From the NCBI RefSeq assembly GCF_003028575.1, contig NZ_PYUD01000004.1, positions 155,245-219,244 on the forward strand: a DNA stretch of 64,000 nucleotides, in the 5' to 3' direction. Position numbers and translations under genes: made by a program. This DNA comes from Halomonas urumqiensis (GTDB taxonomy: Bacteria > Pseudomonadota > Gammaproteobacteria > Pseudomonadales > Halomonadaceae). This document shows, in pieces, positions 8,317-17,891 of the stretch (position 1 is its first letter; each line of letters opens with the position of its first letter). The notes under the pieces were generated by a model. That model was not told the DNA's origin, searched no databases, and worked only from the letters and a program-made list of their open reading frames with translations.

Positions 8317-9246
8317 ATGACGGTTGCAAGGGGGGATGCTGGTGTGGCGAAGGGTGACGCCTATCTGGCCAGGACGTACCTGACCACCGCCGAAGTGGCG
8401 GAGTACCTGCGCCTGAAGGAGCGCAAGGTGTACGACCTGGTCCGCCAGGGCGAGATTCCCTGCGTGCGGGTTACCGGCAAGCTGCTGTTTCCGCGCCAGA
8501 GCATCGACTTGTGGTTGATGAACCATCTGGAGGGTGACCGCGCCAGCCGGCAGCCCGTGCCCTGCGTACTGGTGGGCAGCCAGGACCCGCTGCTGGAGTG
8601 GGCGGTGCGCGAGAGCGGCTCGGGCCTGGCGCTGCTCTGCCACGGTAGCGGCGATGGCGTGCGGCGCTTGCTTTCGGGGGAGGCGATGCTGGCTGGGCTG
8701 CACCTGCTGGACGAAGAGCGGGGTGGCTACAACCGGCCCGATGCACTGGGGCTTTCCGGCATGCGCGATCTGGTGATCGTGCGCTGGGCGACCCGGCGCC
8801 AGGGGTTGCTGTTGGCACCCGGCAATCCGCTGGGTATCGACTCCCTCGTCGACCTGGCGCGCGCGCCGGTGAGGGTCGCCCATCGCCAGGCCGATGCCGG
8901 CGCCCATCGGCTGCTGCTGTGGCTACTGGCCCGGGCGGGAGTCGATGCCGACAGTCTCGAGTTCACCGCCCATCCGTCGCTCAGCGAGGACGATCTGGCG
9001 CTCTCCATCCGGCAGGGCGAGGCGGATGTCGGGCTCGGGGTGGAAGCGGCGGCGCACCGCCAGGACCTGACCTTCCTGCCGCTGCACGAGGAGTGTTTCG
9101 ACCTGGCCATGCGGCGCCGCAGCTATTTCGAACCGCCCCTGCAGCGGCTGCTGGCTTTCACCCGGCAACCGCGCTTTGCCGAACGGGCCCAGGCCCTGGG
9201 TGGCTATGGCCTGGATGAACTGGGGCGGGTCTTGCATAACGCCTGA
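8317..9246 (+). CDS. HTH (excisionase/MerR-like) regulator with substrate-binding-like domain, next to the tungstate transporter
   Basis: This 309-residue protein joins an N-terminal helix-turn-helix of the excisionase/MerR type (about 23-70, TTAEVAEYLRLKERKVYDL) to a C-terminal periplasmic-binding-like domain (about 80-300) without a signal peptide. The combination suggests a cytoplasmic oxyanion sensor. It diverges from tupBCA and is the obvious candidate regulator. ATG 8317 was chosen because GGGGAG lies eight to nine bases upstream; an earlier in-frame ATG at 8275 has no ribosome site. That tungstate or molybdate is the effector is inference from context. Confidence 0.75.
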   Translation: MTVARGDAGVAKGDAYLARTYLTTAEVAEYLRLKERKVYDLVRQGEIPCVRVTGKLLFPRQSIDLWLMNHLEGDRASRQPVPCVLVGSQDPLLEWAVRESGSGLALLCHGSGDGVRRLLSGEAMLAGLHLLDEERGGYNRPDALGLSGMRDLVIVRWATRRQGLLLAPGNPLGIDSLVDLARAPVRVAHRQADAGAHRLLLWLLARAGVDADSLEFTAHPSLSEDDLALSIRQGEADVGLGVEAAAHRQDLTFLPLHEECFDLAMRRRSYFEPPLQRLLAFTRQPRFAERAQALGGYGLDELGRVLHNA

Positions 9247-9345
9247 GGGCTTGCTTCGTCAGCGCCTGGTGTCGATTGCGCCAGTGGCCTTTGGCCGCGA
9301 TTCGACAAGCGCAAGCTAGGCGCTCCAAGGCACGCGAAGCCCTTG

Positions 9346-10536
9346 TCATCGGGGCGTCTCCTCGGTTTCTCCCAGCCGCAGCACATGATCGATCGCCCGC
9401 CACAGTGTCCAGCCGTCTCGCCAGTCCATGGAGACTTCCACGTGGCCGAGCCCGGCGGCTTCGAACAGGCGAGCCTGGCCGGACGGTAGCGCGTCACGCA
9501 GCCGCCGCGAGTGACTGATCGGGATCACCCGGTCGTCCGGGCCGTGAACCAGTACCAGCCGGGCCTCGAGCGCATCGAGATGGCGAGACGCGAGATCCAG
9601 GGCCTCGAACTGGGTGAGCAGCGGCGGTGGCAGGGCCTCGAGCAGCGGCTCCACCCGGGCGGGATCCCGGTTGGTCACCAACGTGTAGAGCGCGCTTCCC
9701 TGTGGCCCCAGGCGCGAGATCCGAGGGTCTGGCCCTTCGTCGCCCGCCAGGCGGCGTCGAGCGATGGCGTCCAGTCGTTCCCGATCCTCGGCATCGTCCA
9801 GGCGGTGCAGCTGGCTTCGCAACAATACCCAGCGTACCTCGCGCCGCGGTGGGCGGGCCTGCCGCCCGGCACCCCCGCGATCTTCCCCGGTGGTGACGTA
9901 GCGCAGCATGTCGGTCAGGTCGTAATAGCCGCCCACGGCGACCACGAAACGGACCCGGTGCGCGGTATCCGGTTGCATGGCGGCAAGCAACGCCGGTCCG
10001 GTCGCGAAGCTGATGGCGGCAAGCCCGGTGCCCTTGTCGGCCGCCGGTAACTCGGCCGTGGCGTGGCGAATGGCATCAGCGATGCCTTGCACCTCGCGGG
10101 TACCGACCGAGAAGTCTCGCAAGCCCTCCAACTCCGGCACCATCACCGTGAAGCCTGCACGCGCCAGGGTGCGGGCGAAGTCGACCAGGCGCGGATCGCG
10201 CCGGCCCGCCTCGGTGAGGCCATGGACCAGGATCAACGCTCCGCGACGAGACACCGACGGGTGGTAGACGTCCGCCACATAGTCGCGATCCTCCACCGCG
10301 TAGGCGAGTCCCTCGCGTTCGGGCGTTTGGGTCCGATGCTTCAGTCGGCTCGGCGCCTCGCCGGCGGCCAGGTCGCCAAGCACCAGCAGGGCGTCGTGCC
10401 GTCGTTCCAGAGAGCTGCAGCCCGACAGCAGCAGGCCGAACAACAGGCACGGGAGCAGCAGGAGTATCCCGCGCCGCCGGGTCGGTCCTGTCCCGCGGCA
10501 TCGGGAACGCTTTTCATTGCCCGTACGCAAACGCAT
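9346..10536 (-). CDS. Alpha/beta-hydrolase lipoprotein
   Basis: This is a 396-residue protein with a basic N-terminus, hydrophobic stretch and lipobox LLSGC (Cys40), so it is probably a membrane-anchored lipoprotein. The hydrolase core shows an oxyanion segment LILVHGLTEAG (101-111), an acid in LVHGPDDRVIP and a histidine in GLGHVEVS. The expected nucleophile elbow reads AISFA around Ser176 instead of G-x-S-x-G. The ATG at 10536 touches its GGAGG; a TTG two codons later would have better spacing. The substrate is unknown. The 99 bp downstream (9247-9345), towards the convergent regulator, show no feature I can name. Confidence 0.75.
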   Translation of the reverse strand: MRLRTGNEKRSRCRGTGPTRRRGILLLLPCLLFGLLLSGCSSLERRHDALLVLGDLAAGEAPSRLKHRTQTPEREGLAYAVEDRDYVADVYHPSVSRRGALILVHGLTEAGRRDPRLVDFARTLARAGFTVMVPELEGLRDFSVGTREVQGIADAIRHATAELPAADKGTGLAAISFATGPALLAAMQPDTAHRVRFVVAVGGYYDLTDMLRYVTTGEDRGGAGRQARPPRREVRWVLLRSQLHRLDDAEDRERLDAIARRRLAGDEGPDPRISRLGPQGSALYTLVTNRDPARVEPLLEALPPPLLTQFEALDLASRHLDALEARLVLVHGPDDRVIPISHSRRLRDALPSGQARLFEAAGLGHVEVSMDWRDGWTLWRAIDHVLRLGETEETPR

Positions 10537-10608
10537 CCTCCTCTCTCGCCTGACAGTGAGTCATCGACCATCGGCGGCGTGCTGTTTTTTTGGGGGCCGG
10601 TGGGAGAC

Positions 10609-11901
10609 TCAGCTTTTGGCGTTGATGCAGTTGTCGTAGAAGGTGACGGTGGCGGGCCAGTCGCTGAACAGGCCGATGATGCCGACGTCGCGGGCCAGCA
10701 CGTCGAGGGTGAGCAGCTTGTCGCCGTCGTTGTCGATCACGTCATCCGTGGTGCTGTGATACCACTCTCCGTCGTTGGCCAGTGGGCCGGAGCGTTCGAA
10801 GGTCCAGGCGATGAGATCGAGCCCGGCCTGCTTGGCGCGCTCGGCGTACACGGAGGGCACGATGCGGCTCTCGTCGTCTCCCCCGTCGGGATTGGACGCC
10901 AGCAGCATCCACATCGGCGGGGCGAGGATCCTCACGTCCATCTCGACCAGCTCCTCCATGGTCGGTGACCAGGTGGCCGGGTCGGTGTGGTCGAAGTCGT
11001 CGAGGCTGTAGCGGTTGTCTAGGTAGACGGCCTGGTTACCGAACTCGGGTTCGTTGTCGATCCAGTAGCGCACGTCATCCAGGTTGAACGACTGGGCGTA
11101 GACGTCGCTCGCCGGTACATCGGCGGCCTTGTACGCGTCGATCATCTTCTGGGCATAGTCTTCCTGGCTCATGCCCTCGAAGGGCATCTCGACGCTCGGC
11201 GCCTTGAGCTCCGGGGTCATCTTGACGCCCAGCGACTTGAACAGTTCGATGCTTTCGGCGTGGGTCATCAGCGTGCCACGCGAGTTGTAGAGAACCGTGC
11301 GCCAGCCGGGGGTAGCGGCGAGGTACTCCTCGATGCTGCTGGCCTCGGTGTTGGCACCTTCCATCTTGCCCTGCAGCGTACGATATTCCGCCAGGCTGAT
11401 GTCGCTGGTGCAGCACTGGACGTCCGCGGCATTGGTCAGCTTGCCCGCCTCGTTGAAGGCCGGTGGCACGCTGCATTTCTGTGCCAGCTCGGTGGCGACG
11501 ATGTTGGTGGTGGAGTGGAGATCGCACTGCGAGTGGCGGCAGACGAGTTCCTGGTCGGCGGTGAAGGTGACGTCGCACTCGAGGATACCGGCACCCATCT
11601 GGGCGCCGGCCAGGTAGGACTCGCGGGTGTGCTCCGGGAACTGCATGGGCGCGCCGCGGTGGCTGATGGTGAAGTCGCTGCGCTGCCAGTCATTAGTGCT
11701 GGCTGCGCAGCGCATCAGCTCGGCCTTGAGCTCGCGTGATCGCTGGGTCTCCTCGTCCATGTCCTGAACCAGGAAGAGCGGACGGGGGCCGAGGGTGACG
11801 TGACTGGCGGCAGCGATCTCGTCCTGCGCGCTGACGGTGGCGGGGGTGATCAGCAGCATCGTCAGGCCGACGAGCGTGAGCATCGAGGAGGAAGTCTTCA
11901 C
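10609..11901 (-). CDS. Periplasmic glycerophosphodiester phosphodiesterase family protein
   Basis: This is a 430-residue GDPD TIM-barrel enzyme with a signal peptide cleaved near residue 25. The metal/catalytic pattern is seen as SHRG (H81), PEHT (E90), ECDV (E108, D110) and CRHSQCD (H123). The start codon is GTG at 11901 with GAGG five bases upstream. The protein is longer than cytosolic UgpQ-type enzymes and contains several cysteines, consistent with a secreted form. It would release alcohol and glycerol-3-phosphate from deacylated phospholipids. The downstream hydrolase gene is in the same orientation 72 bp away. Confidence 0.85.
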   Translation of the reverse strand: MKTSSSMLTLVGLTMLLITPATVSAQDEIAAASHVTLGPRPLFLVQDMDEETQRSRELKAELMRCAASTNDWQRSDFTISHRGAPMQFPEHTRESYLAGAQMGAGILECDVTFTADQELVCRHSQCDLHSTTNIVATELAQKCSVPPAFNEAGKLTNAADVQCCTSDISLAEYRTLQGKMEGANTEASSIEEYLAATPGWRTVLYNSRGTLMTHAESIELFKSLGVKMTPELKAPSVEMPFEGMSQEDYAQKMIDAYKAADVPASDVYAQSFNLDDVRYWIDNEPEFGNQAVYLDNRYSLDDFDHTDPATWSPTMEELVEMDVRILAPPMWMLLASNPDGGDDESRIVPSVYAERAKQAGLDLIAWTFERSGPLANDGEWYHSTTDDVIDNDGDKLLTLDVLARDVGIIGLFSDWPATVTFYDNCINAKS

Positions 11902-11941
11902 GTGGGCCTCGCTTTTCTTATTGAGTGGATAGGAAGCGCCG

Positions 11942-12286
11942 CTACCGGTCAGGCATGTTGCGGGTTCGCGGCACGCCCTTGAGACGCCGGCGCAGGGCCG
12001 CCTTGCCCATCATGTGAGCACTGACCGGGGCGGTGGCGAACAGGAACATCGTCACCAGAGCCTCCTGAACCGAGACGCCGTCCTGCTGGAGGCTGAAGTA
12101 GAGCAGCGAGCCGATCAGCGTGCAGCCGACGCCCAGGGTGCTGGCCTTGGTGGGGCCGTGAAGGCGCATGTAGAAGTCGGGCAGCTTGGCCAGGCCCCAT
12201 GAACCGATCAGCGCTACCAGCGCGCCAAACAGCAGGAAGGCGACGACGATGAGTTGCAGGAACCATGGCATGTCGATGCTGTTCAT
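11942..12286 (-). CDS. mrpG: Multisubunit Na+/H+ antiporter subunit G
   Basis: This is a 114-residue membrane protein with three hydrophobic segments. The motif [18 protein letters not shown] is the hallmark of MnhG/PhaG. Its ATG overlaps the mrpF stop (ATGA), and it is the last gene of the Mrp operon. The product is required for assembly and activity of the hetero-oligomeric antiporter rather than carrying the ion path alone. Confidence 0.92.
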   Translation of the reverse strand: MNSIDMPWFLQLIVVAFLLFGALVALIGSWGLAKLPDFYMRLHGPTKASTLGVGCTLIGSLLYFSLQQDGVSVQEALVTMFLFATAPVSAHMMGKAALRRRLKGVPRTRNMPDR

Positions 12287-12552
12287 TCGATGACGTCCCC
12301 CCGCAGCAGGTATTTGCTCATGGCCACGGTGCTGACGAAGCCCATCAGGGCGATCAGCAGGGCCAGCTCGAACAGCACGCTGAGTCCCATCCAGATGTTC
12401 GAGAGTACGATCAGCGCGATGCTGTTGATCATCAGGGTGTCCAGCGCCAGGATCCGGTCGACGATATCCGGGCCGATGGCCAGGCGGTAGAGGTTGAGCA
12501 GGGCGGCGGCGGTAAACAGCGCCATGGCGATCGGTATGACGACGGCAATCAT
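12283..12552 (-). CDS. mrpF: Multisubunit Na+/H+ antiporter subunit F
   Basis: This is an 89-residue protein with three membrane segments. The central motif RLAIGPDIVDRILALDT identifies MrpF/PhaF. It overlaps both neighbours by 4 bp (ATGA), so the downstream half of the operon is translationally coupled. Length and topology are normal for the family. Confidence 0.92.
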   Translation of the reverse strand: MIAVVIPIAMALFTAAALLNLYRLAIGPDIVDRILALDTLMINSIALIVLSNIWMGLSVLFELALLIALMGFVSTVAMSKYLLRGDVIE

Positions 12553-13055
12553 CGGAAGATCTCCTTGAGAGGCTGCTCGTAGCGCTCACGAATGGTGGCG
12601 ATGGTGTCTGCCTCATCCTCCAGGTGCAGGGCGTGCACCAGCAGGGTTTGGGCCTTCGCATCGTAGTGGAGCGAAACGGTGCCGGGTGTCAGCGAGATGG
12701 TGCTGGCGAGGATGGTGATGGCGAAGTCGTCGTCCAGCGTCAGTGGGTACAGGAAGAAGCCCGGCTGCAGGTGTCGGGCGGGGCGCAGGATGCGCAGGGC
12801 CACCACCAGGTTGGAGCGCAGTATATCCACCAGCAGCACCAGCACGTAGCGCAGCAGCGGAAGGGGGCGCTTGATCCTTGCCTCCTCAGGCCAGAAGGCG
12901 TGGGTCACGGCGGGAATGGCCACGCCCAAGGCCAGCCCCAACAGGGTATGAGCCACGCTGAAGTCGTTGACCAGAAGCAACCAGAGCAAAGCCAGGAACA
13001 GCGAGAACAGCGGACGCGGCAACCAGAACTTCCGGGAGAGCAACGACGACGTCAT
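12549..13055 (-). CDS. mrpE: Multisubunit Na+/H+ antiporter subunit E
   Basis: This is a 168-residue MnhE-family protein. It has two N-terminal membrane segments, then a cytoplasmic C-terminal domain with the family segment ITILASTISLTPGTVSL. The ribosome site CAGGAGATATCACC before ATG 13055 is one of the strongest in the operon. It overlaps the mrpD stop by 4 bp. MrpE is needed for full antiport activity in other bacteria. Confidence 0.92.
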   Translation of the reverse strand: MTSSLLSRKFWLPRPLFSLFLALLWLLLVNDFSVAHTLLGLALGVAIPAVTHAFWPEEARIKRPLPLLRYVLVLLVDILRSNLVVALRILRPARHLQPGFFLYPLTLDDDFAITILASTISLTPGTVSLHYDAKAQTLLVHALHLEDEADTIATIRERYEQPLKEIFR

Positions 13056-14575
13056 GGTGATATCTCCTGGGCAGCCGCGCTGGCGTCTGGCAGCACGGCG
13101 GCGATGTAGGCGTGCGGGTCGAGCAACTGCTGTGCGGTCAACTCGAGGTAGCCCACCACCGGGTCGCCGAACACGGCCAGGAGCCCGTTGAGGCCGACCA
13201 TGATGGCCACCAGCGTCAGCGGGCCGCGCTCGAGCGGGTAGGGGTTGGCCATGTCACCGGGGCGCCAGAACCAACTGCTGCCGGTGCGGCTGACGGCGAT
13301 AAGGGTCAGCAGCGCGGCGGCCAGCAGCACGCCCCATAGCCAGAGTCCCTGGGGTTCCTGCGCGCTCGCCTGCAGGATCCACGCCTTGCTGACGAAACCG
13401 CTGAAGGGGGGCAGGCCGATCATGGCGATGGCGGCGATGAAGAACAGGCTACCCAACAACCAGCGATGCCCGATGGGGCCGGTCGCCGAGAAGCGGTCGT
13501 AGCCCTCCTCGCGCTGCTGGCCGAGCAGGTCGGCCAGCAGGAAGAAGACGGCGGCCATGCCGGTGCTGTGGATCAGGTAGAAGAGGGCGGCGCCGAGACT
13601 TGCCTCGGTGGCGAAGCTGATGGTGGCCAACAGGGTACCGACCGAGAGAATCACCAGGTAGGCGGTCAGGGTGCGCAGACTGTCCGAGCCCAGCACGCCG
13701 ACACCACCCAGCGCCAGGGTCAGCAGTGCCAGCGGCCATAGCCAGCCCCAGGCGGTCTCGCCGATCGGTTCCTCGCCCAGCGCGAAGACCAGCAGGAAGA
13801 CTCGCAGGATGGCGTAGATGCCGACCTTGGTCATGATGGCGAAGAGTGCGGCGATGGGGGCGCTGGCGGCCGAGTAGGCGCGCGGTAGCCAGAAAAGCAG
13901 CGGCAGGATGGCGGCCTTGATGCCGAACACCACCAGCAGAATCAGGCTGGCGGCGGCGAGCAGCGGCACATCTTGCGGTGGTGCATCCGCCACCCTCAAG
14001 GCGAGGTCGGCCATGTTGAGGGTGCCGGTGAGGCCATAGAGGGTGCCCAGGGCGATAAGAAACAGTGCGGAGCCCGTCAGGTTGATGATCACGTAGTGCA
14101 GCCCGGCACGGCTGCGGGCGCGGCCACCCCCGTGCAGCAGCAAGGCATAGGAGGCGATCAGCAGGATCTCGAAGAACACGAAGAGGTTGAACAGGTCGCC
14201 GGTGAGGAAGGCGCCGTTGAGGCCGGCCAGCTGGAACTGGAAGAGCGCATGAAAGTGAGCTCCCCGTTTGTCGCTGCCGTTGCTGGCGTAGAGCAGGCAG
14301 CAGACACCCAGCACGGCGGTCAGCGCCAGCATGATGGCCGAGAGCCGATCGAGGACCAGTACGATACCGAACGGCGCCGGCCAGTCGCCGGCGTGGTAGA
14401 GAATATGCTCGCCGGTACCGGCGATCTGCAGGCACCAGATCCCCAGCAGCAACAGCCAGAAGGTGCTGGCAAAGCCCAGCAGGCGTTGCAGGGCGAAGGG
14501 TGCCTGGTAAAACAGCAACTGCCCGGCGCCAGTGACCAGCGGCAGCAATATCGGCAGGATCAGGGCGTGATTCAT
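13052..14575 (-). CDS. mrpD: Multisubunit Na+/H+ antiporter subunit D
   Basis: This 507-residue, about 14-segment protein is homologous to complex I antiporter-like subunits (NuoM/NuoN). It carries the proton-antiporter signature region (FVFFEILLIASYALLLHG, with the conserved Glu of TM5) and the LPLLFWLPRAYSAASAPIAALF segment with its Lys/His neighbourhood. It forms one of the two putative ion-translocating modules of Mrp together with MrpA. It is coupled to mrpC and mrpE by ATGA overlaps. Confidence 0.92.
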   Translation of the reverse strand: MNHALILPILLPLVTGAGQLLFYQAPFALQRLLGFASTFWLLLLGIWCLQIAGTGEHILYHAGDWPAPFGIVLVLDRLSAIMLALTAVLGVCCLLYASNGSDKRGAHFHALFQFQLAGLNGAFLTGDLFNLFVFFEILLIASYALLLHGGGRARSRAGLHYVIINLTGSALFLIALGTLYGLTGTLNMADLALRVADAPPQDVPLLAAASLILLVVFGIKAAILPLLFWLPRAYSAASAPIAALFAIMTKVGIYAILRVFLLVFALGEEPIGETAWGWLWPLALLTLALGGVGVLGSDSLRTLTAYLVILSVGTLLATISFATEASLGAALFYLIHSTGMAAVFFLLADLLGQQREEGYDRFSATGPIGHRWLLGSLFFIAAIAMIGLPPFSGFVSKAWILQASAQEPQGLWLWGVLLAAALLTLIAVSRTGSSWFWRPGDMANPYPLERGPLTLVAIMVGLNGLLAVFGDPVVGYLELTAQQLLDPHAYIAAVLPDASAAAQEISP

Positions 14576-14913
14576 GCGCGATCCTCGTCGGGGTTTTCAC
14601 CATCCACGTGGTCGTTGCGCAGCTCTACCGCGGCCTTGAGGGCCAGCACCACGACGAAGGCGGTCATCGCGAAGCCGATGACGATGGCGGTAAGTACCAG
14701 AGCCTGGGGCAGCGGGTCCGCCGAGCGCTCGGTGAGGCCGATGATGGCCGGCCCCCCGGCGACCAGGCGTCCCGAGGCGAACAGGTAGAGATTCACCGCA
14801 TGGGAGAGCAGGGTGAGCCCCAGGATGACCGTAAAGGTGCGTGCCCGCAGCAGCAGGTAGATGCCGCAGGTGGTCAGCACGCCGAGCGTGATCGCATACA
14901 GCAGTTCCATCAA
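14572..14913 (-). CDS. mrpC: Multisubunit Na+/H+ antiporter subunit C
   Basis: This is a 113-residue NuoK-like protein with three membrane segments. The segment FTVILGLTLLSHAVNLYLF and the following DPLPQALVLTAIVIG are typical of MnhC/PhaC. It overlaps mrpAB and mrpD by 4 bp each. Confidence 0.92.
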   Translation of the reverse strand: MMELLYAITLGVLTTCGIYLLLRARTFTVILGLTLLSHAVNLYLFASGRLVAGGPAIIGLTERSADPLPQALVLTAIVIGFAMTAFVVVLALKAAVELRNDHVDGENPDEDRA

Positions 14914-17705
14914 CCGATCTCCTTGCCGGGGCCGGCCACGGTCATCAGCTTGCCGAGGTTGGCCAGTACCAGCAGCGTGGCGCCGACGACGGTGGCATAG
15001 ACCCCGAGATCAAAAAGCATGGCGGTGGCCAGTTCGAACTCACCGATCAACGGAAGCCGCACATGACCGTGGGCCGAGGTGAGGAAGGGGTAGCCGAACA
15101 GCCAACTGCCAAGGCCCGTGAATACCGCGATCAGAATGCCGGCGCCGATCAGCGGCCGGAAGGGCGTCAGCATGCGTTCCTGGGCCCAGACCAACCCACC
15201 CGCCATGTACTGCAGGGTCAGCGCAACCGCGGTGATCAGCCCGGCGATGAAGCCGCCGCCGGGCAGGTTGTGGCCGCGCAGGAAGATGTAGGCCGAGACC
15301 ATCAGGGCGATCGGCAGTACCAGACGGGCCACGGTGCTGAGCATGATCGGATGTGGCTCGGCGACCCAGTGACCGGGAATGGTGTCGACTACCCGCTCCT
15401 TGAGATGCAGGTCACGGGTGAAGGCGAACACCGCCACGGCGGCAATGCCCAGTACGGTGATCTCGCCCAGGGTATCGAAGCCGCGGAAATCCACCAGGAT
15501 GACGTTGACCACGTTGGTGCCGCCGCCGCCGGGCACGCTGTTGGCGAGAAAGAAGTCGGAGATTGTCTCCTGCGGGCGGGTGAGGATGGCGAAGCTGAAG
15601 GCGGTGACCCCGATGCCCATCAGCACGGCGATGGTGAGGTCGCGATAGAACCGGGATCGGGATGATTCCTTGGGCGATTTCTGGGGCAGGAAGGAGAGCG
15701 CCAGCATCATGATCACCACCGCCATCACCTCCACCATCAGCTGGGTCAGGGCGAGGTCCGGCGCCGAGAAGCGGGCAAAGGTGACGGTGACGAAGAGTCC
15801 GGTCACGCCGAGCAGCAGCAGGGCCGGCAGACGATGATGGTGGTAGATCGCCACGCCGATCGCCGCCAGGCAGAGCAGAATGGCGGCCATCACGGTCAAG
15901 GGATCAAGTGGCGCCAGCGCCACGCCCCCGTCCCAATGGTCCACGCCCATCAGTTCCAGGCCGACCAGCACCAGGACGGTGAGCAGGATGAACGCCAGGT
16001 AGCGCTGCAGCGAGCCGTTCTCCAGCTGGAAGACACGACGCTGGGACAGGGCGATAGCGCTACGCATGATCCAGTCGAAGATCTCCTTGGCGTCCACTTC
16101 CGGCAGGCGAGCGTGCAGACGAAACAGCGGGTCGCGCATGTGGTAGAAGAGCGCGCCGCCGATCAGGGCGACAATGCTCATGGCCATGGGCACGCCGCCA
16201 CCCAACGTCGAGAAATCGTAGGAATCGACAAGCGCCTGATGCGCGGCGACGAAGGCTGGCTGGACCAGGGCGGAATAGACGGGTGCCGGCGCCAGCCCCA
16301 CCAGTAGCGTGGCCAGGGCCAGCAGCGCGATGGGCGACAGGGCTGCCGGGCGTGGGCCCCGAGGGGGCCAGATGGGCAGGTTGATGGGCCGGCCGTTGAA
16401 GAAGACGTTGTGGAAGATACGGATCGAATAGGCCACCGAGAACAGCGCGGCAAGGGTCACCCAGGCGGGAATTACCACGACCGCCCAGTCGGGTGCCGTT
16501 ACCAGCAGGCTTTCGGTGAACAGCATCTTCTTGCTCAGGTAGCCGCTCATCAGCGGCAGGCCGGCCATGGCGGCGGCGCAGATACCGGACAGCACCATCA
16601 TTGCCGGCATGAAGCGCCACATGCCGTTGATCCGGCGCATGTCGCGGGTGCCGGTGGCGCGATCCACGAAGCCCGCCATCATGAACAGCGGGGCCTTGAA
16701 CAGCGCATGGCACACCAGGTGGAAGAGCGCCGCTGCCAGTGCCATGGGGGTGCCCAGGCCAATCAGTAGCATGACAAGCCCCAGGTGGGAGACCGTGGAG
16801 TAGGCCAGCAGCCCCTTCATGTCATGCATGAACATGGCCACGAAGGCGCCCAGCATCAGCGTCAGCATGCCGGTCAGGGTCACCAGGTGGAACCACGCCG
16901 AGGTATCGCCCAGCGCTGGGTGCAGCCGGGCGAGCAGAAACAGTCCCGCCTTGACCATGGTGGCGCTGTGCAGATAGGCGGAGACCGGGGTCGGCGCCGA
17001 CATGGCATGGGGTAGCCAGAGGTGAAAGGGGAACTGCGCCGACTTGGTGAAGGCGCCCAGCAGGATCAGGTTGAGCATCAGCCCATAGTGCTCGTGAGCG
17101 CGGATTCGATCGCCCGCCGCCAGCACCGCCGAGAGCTCATAGCTGCCGGCCGCCTGGCCAAGCAGCACCACGCCGCCGAGCAGTGCCAGCCCTCCACCGC
17201 CGGTGATCACCAGGGACATTCGTGCGCCAAGCCTTGCCGCATGGCGGTCGGTATTGAAGCCGATCAGCAGGAAGGAGATCAGGCTGGTCAGTTCCCAGAA
17301 TACCAGCAGGAACAGCAAGTTCTCGGAGAGCACGATGCCCAGCATGGCCGACATGAACAGCAGCATCAGAGTGAAGAACCGCGCGGAGGCGTCGTTGCCC
17401 TCGAAGTAGTAGCGCGCATACAGCAGGATCAAACAGCCGATACCGGTGATCAACAAGGCGAACAGCAGCCCCAGTCCATCGAGACGAAAGGACACATTGA
17501 GGCCCAGCGACGGCAACCAGGTCAGCTGCTGCACTATGGCCTCGCCGCCGTGCATGACGTGTGGCAACCAGCTCAGCAGTAGAAGGAGGCTCAAGAGGGC
17601 GGGAATCGCCGAGACCGAGGCCAGCAGAAGCGAAGATCGACCCCGCATCAAGGCAGGCAAGCAGGCGCCCGTGAGCGGTAGAAGGATGATCAGCGCAAGC
17701 GGCAT
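14910..17705 (-). CDS. mrpA: Multisubunit Na+/H+ antiporter subunit A fused to B
   Basis: This is a 931-residue polytopic protein. Residues 1 to about 650 are the NuoL-like antiporter module (LVFWELTSLISFLLIGFN, FPFHLWLPHAMSAPTPVSAYLHSATMVKAG region). The middle holds the MrpA C-terminal extension, and the last 130 or so residues are an MnhB domain (SAYIFLRGHNLPGGGFIAGLI). The fusion places this in the six-gene group 2 Mrp/Pha type. The start was set at ATG 17705 with AGGGAG upstream. An ATG 24 bp earlier has poorer spacing. The operon would support sodium and alkali tolerance. Confidence 0.93.
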   Translation of the reverse strand: MPLALIILLPLTGACLPALMRGRSSLLLASVSAIPALLSLLLLLSWLPHVMHGGEAIVQQLTWLPSLGLNVSFRLDGLGLLFALLITGIGCLILLYARYYFEGNDASARFFTLMLLFMSAMLGIVLSENLLFLLVFWELTSLISFLLIGFNTDRHAARLGARMSLVITGGGGLALLGGVVLLGQAAGSYELSAVLAAGDRIRAHEHYGLMLNLILLGAFTKSAQFPFHLWLPHAMSAPTPVSAYLHSATMVKAGLFLLARLHPALGDTSAWFHLVTLTGMLTLMLGAFVAMFMHDMKGLLAYSTVSHLGLVMLLIGLGTPMALAAALFHLVCHALFKAPLFMMAGFVDRATGTRDMRRINGMWRFMPAMMVLSGICAAAMAGLPLMSGYLSKKMLFTESLLVTAPDWAVVVIPAWVTLAALFSVAYSIRIFHNVFFNGRPINLPIWPPRGPRPAALSPIALLALATLLVGLAPAPVYSALVQPAFVAAHQALVDSYDFSTLGGGVPMAMSIVALIGGALFYHMRDPLFRLHARLPEVDAKEIFDWIMRSAIALSQRRVFQLENGSLQRYLAFILLTVLVLVGLELMGVDHWDGGVALAPLDPLTVMAAILLCLAAIGVAIYHHHRLPALLLLGVTGLFVTVTFARFSAPDLALTQLMVEVMAVVIMMLALSFLPQKSPKESSRSRFYRDLTIAVLMGIGVTAFSFAILTRPQETISDFFLANSVPGGGGTNVVNVILVDFRGFDTLGEITVLGIAAVAVFAFTRDLHLKERVVDTIPGHWVAEPHPIMLSTVARLVLPIALMVSAYIFLRGHNLPGGGFIAGLITAVALTLQYMAGGLVWAQERMLTPFRPLIGAGILIAVFTGLGSWLFGYPFLTSAHGHVRLPLIGEFELATAMLFDLGVYATVVGATLLVLANLGKLMTVAGPGKEIG

Positions 17706-17731
17706 GGGACATATCTCCCTGTCCAGCATCG

Positions 17732-17770
17732 AGTGCTTGAGGTCAGTGCTTGAAGTTAGTGCTTGAGGTT
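17732..17770. repeat. Three 13-bp tandem repeats upstream of the mrp operon
   Basis: The unit agtgcttgaggtc occurs three times in a row with one or two changes (17732-17744, 17745-17757, 17758-17770), 27 bp before the mrpA start. It could be a regulator-binding array or a slippage duplication. No known site name fits. Confidence 0.75.
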
Positions 17771-17891
17771 ACCTGCTTTTCCTATCGGGGTGGCGAGGAA
17801 AAACATGATTGACATCACACGGGGATGACGTCGTTGTCCACTTGTCGAGATGGTATCAAGAGATTACCTGTGTCGCGGCGTATAGCGCCAC

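Noticed and set aside
9247..9345. Spacer between the tup regulator and the hydrolase as a possible RNA
   Set aside because: Only weak short stems are seen, with no T tract and no recognisable motif.
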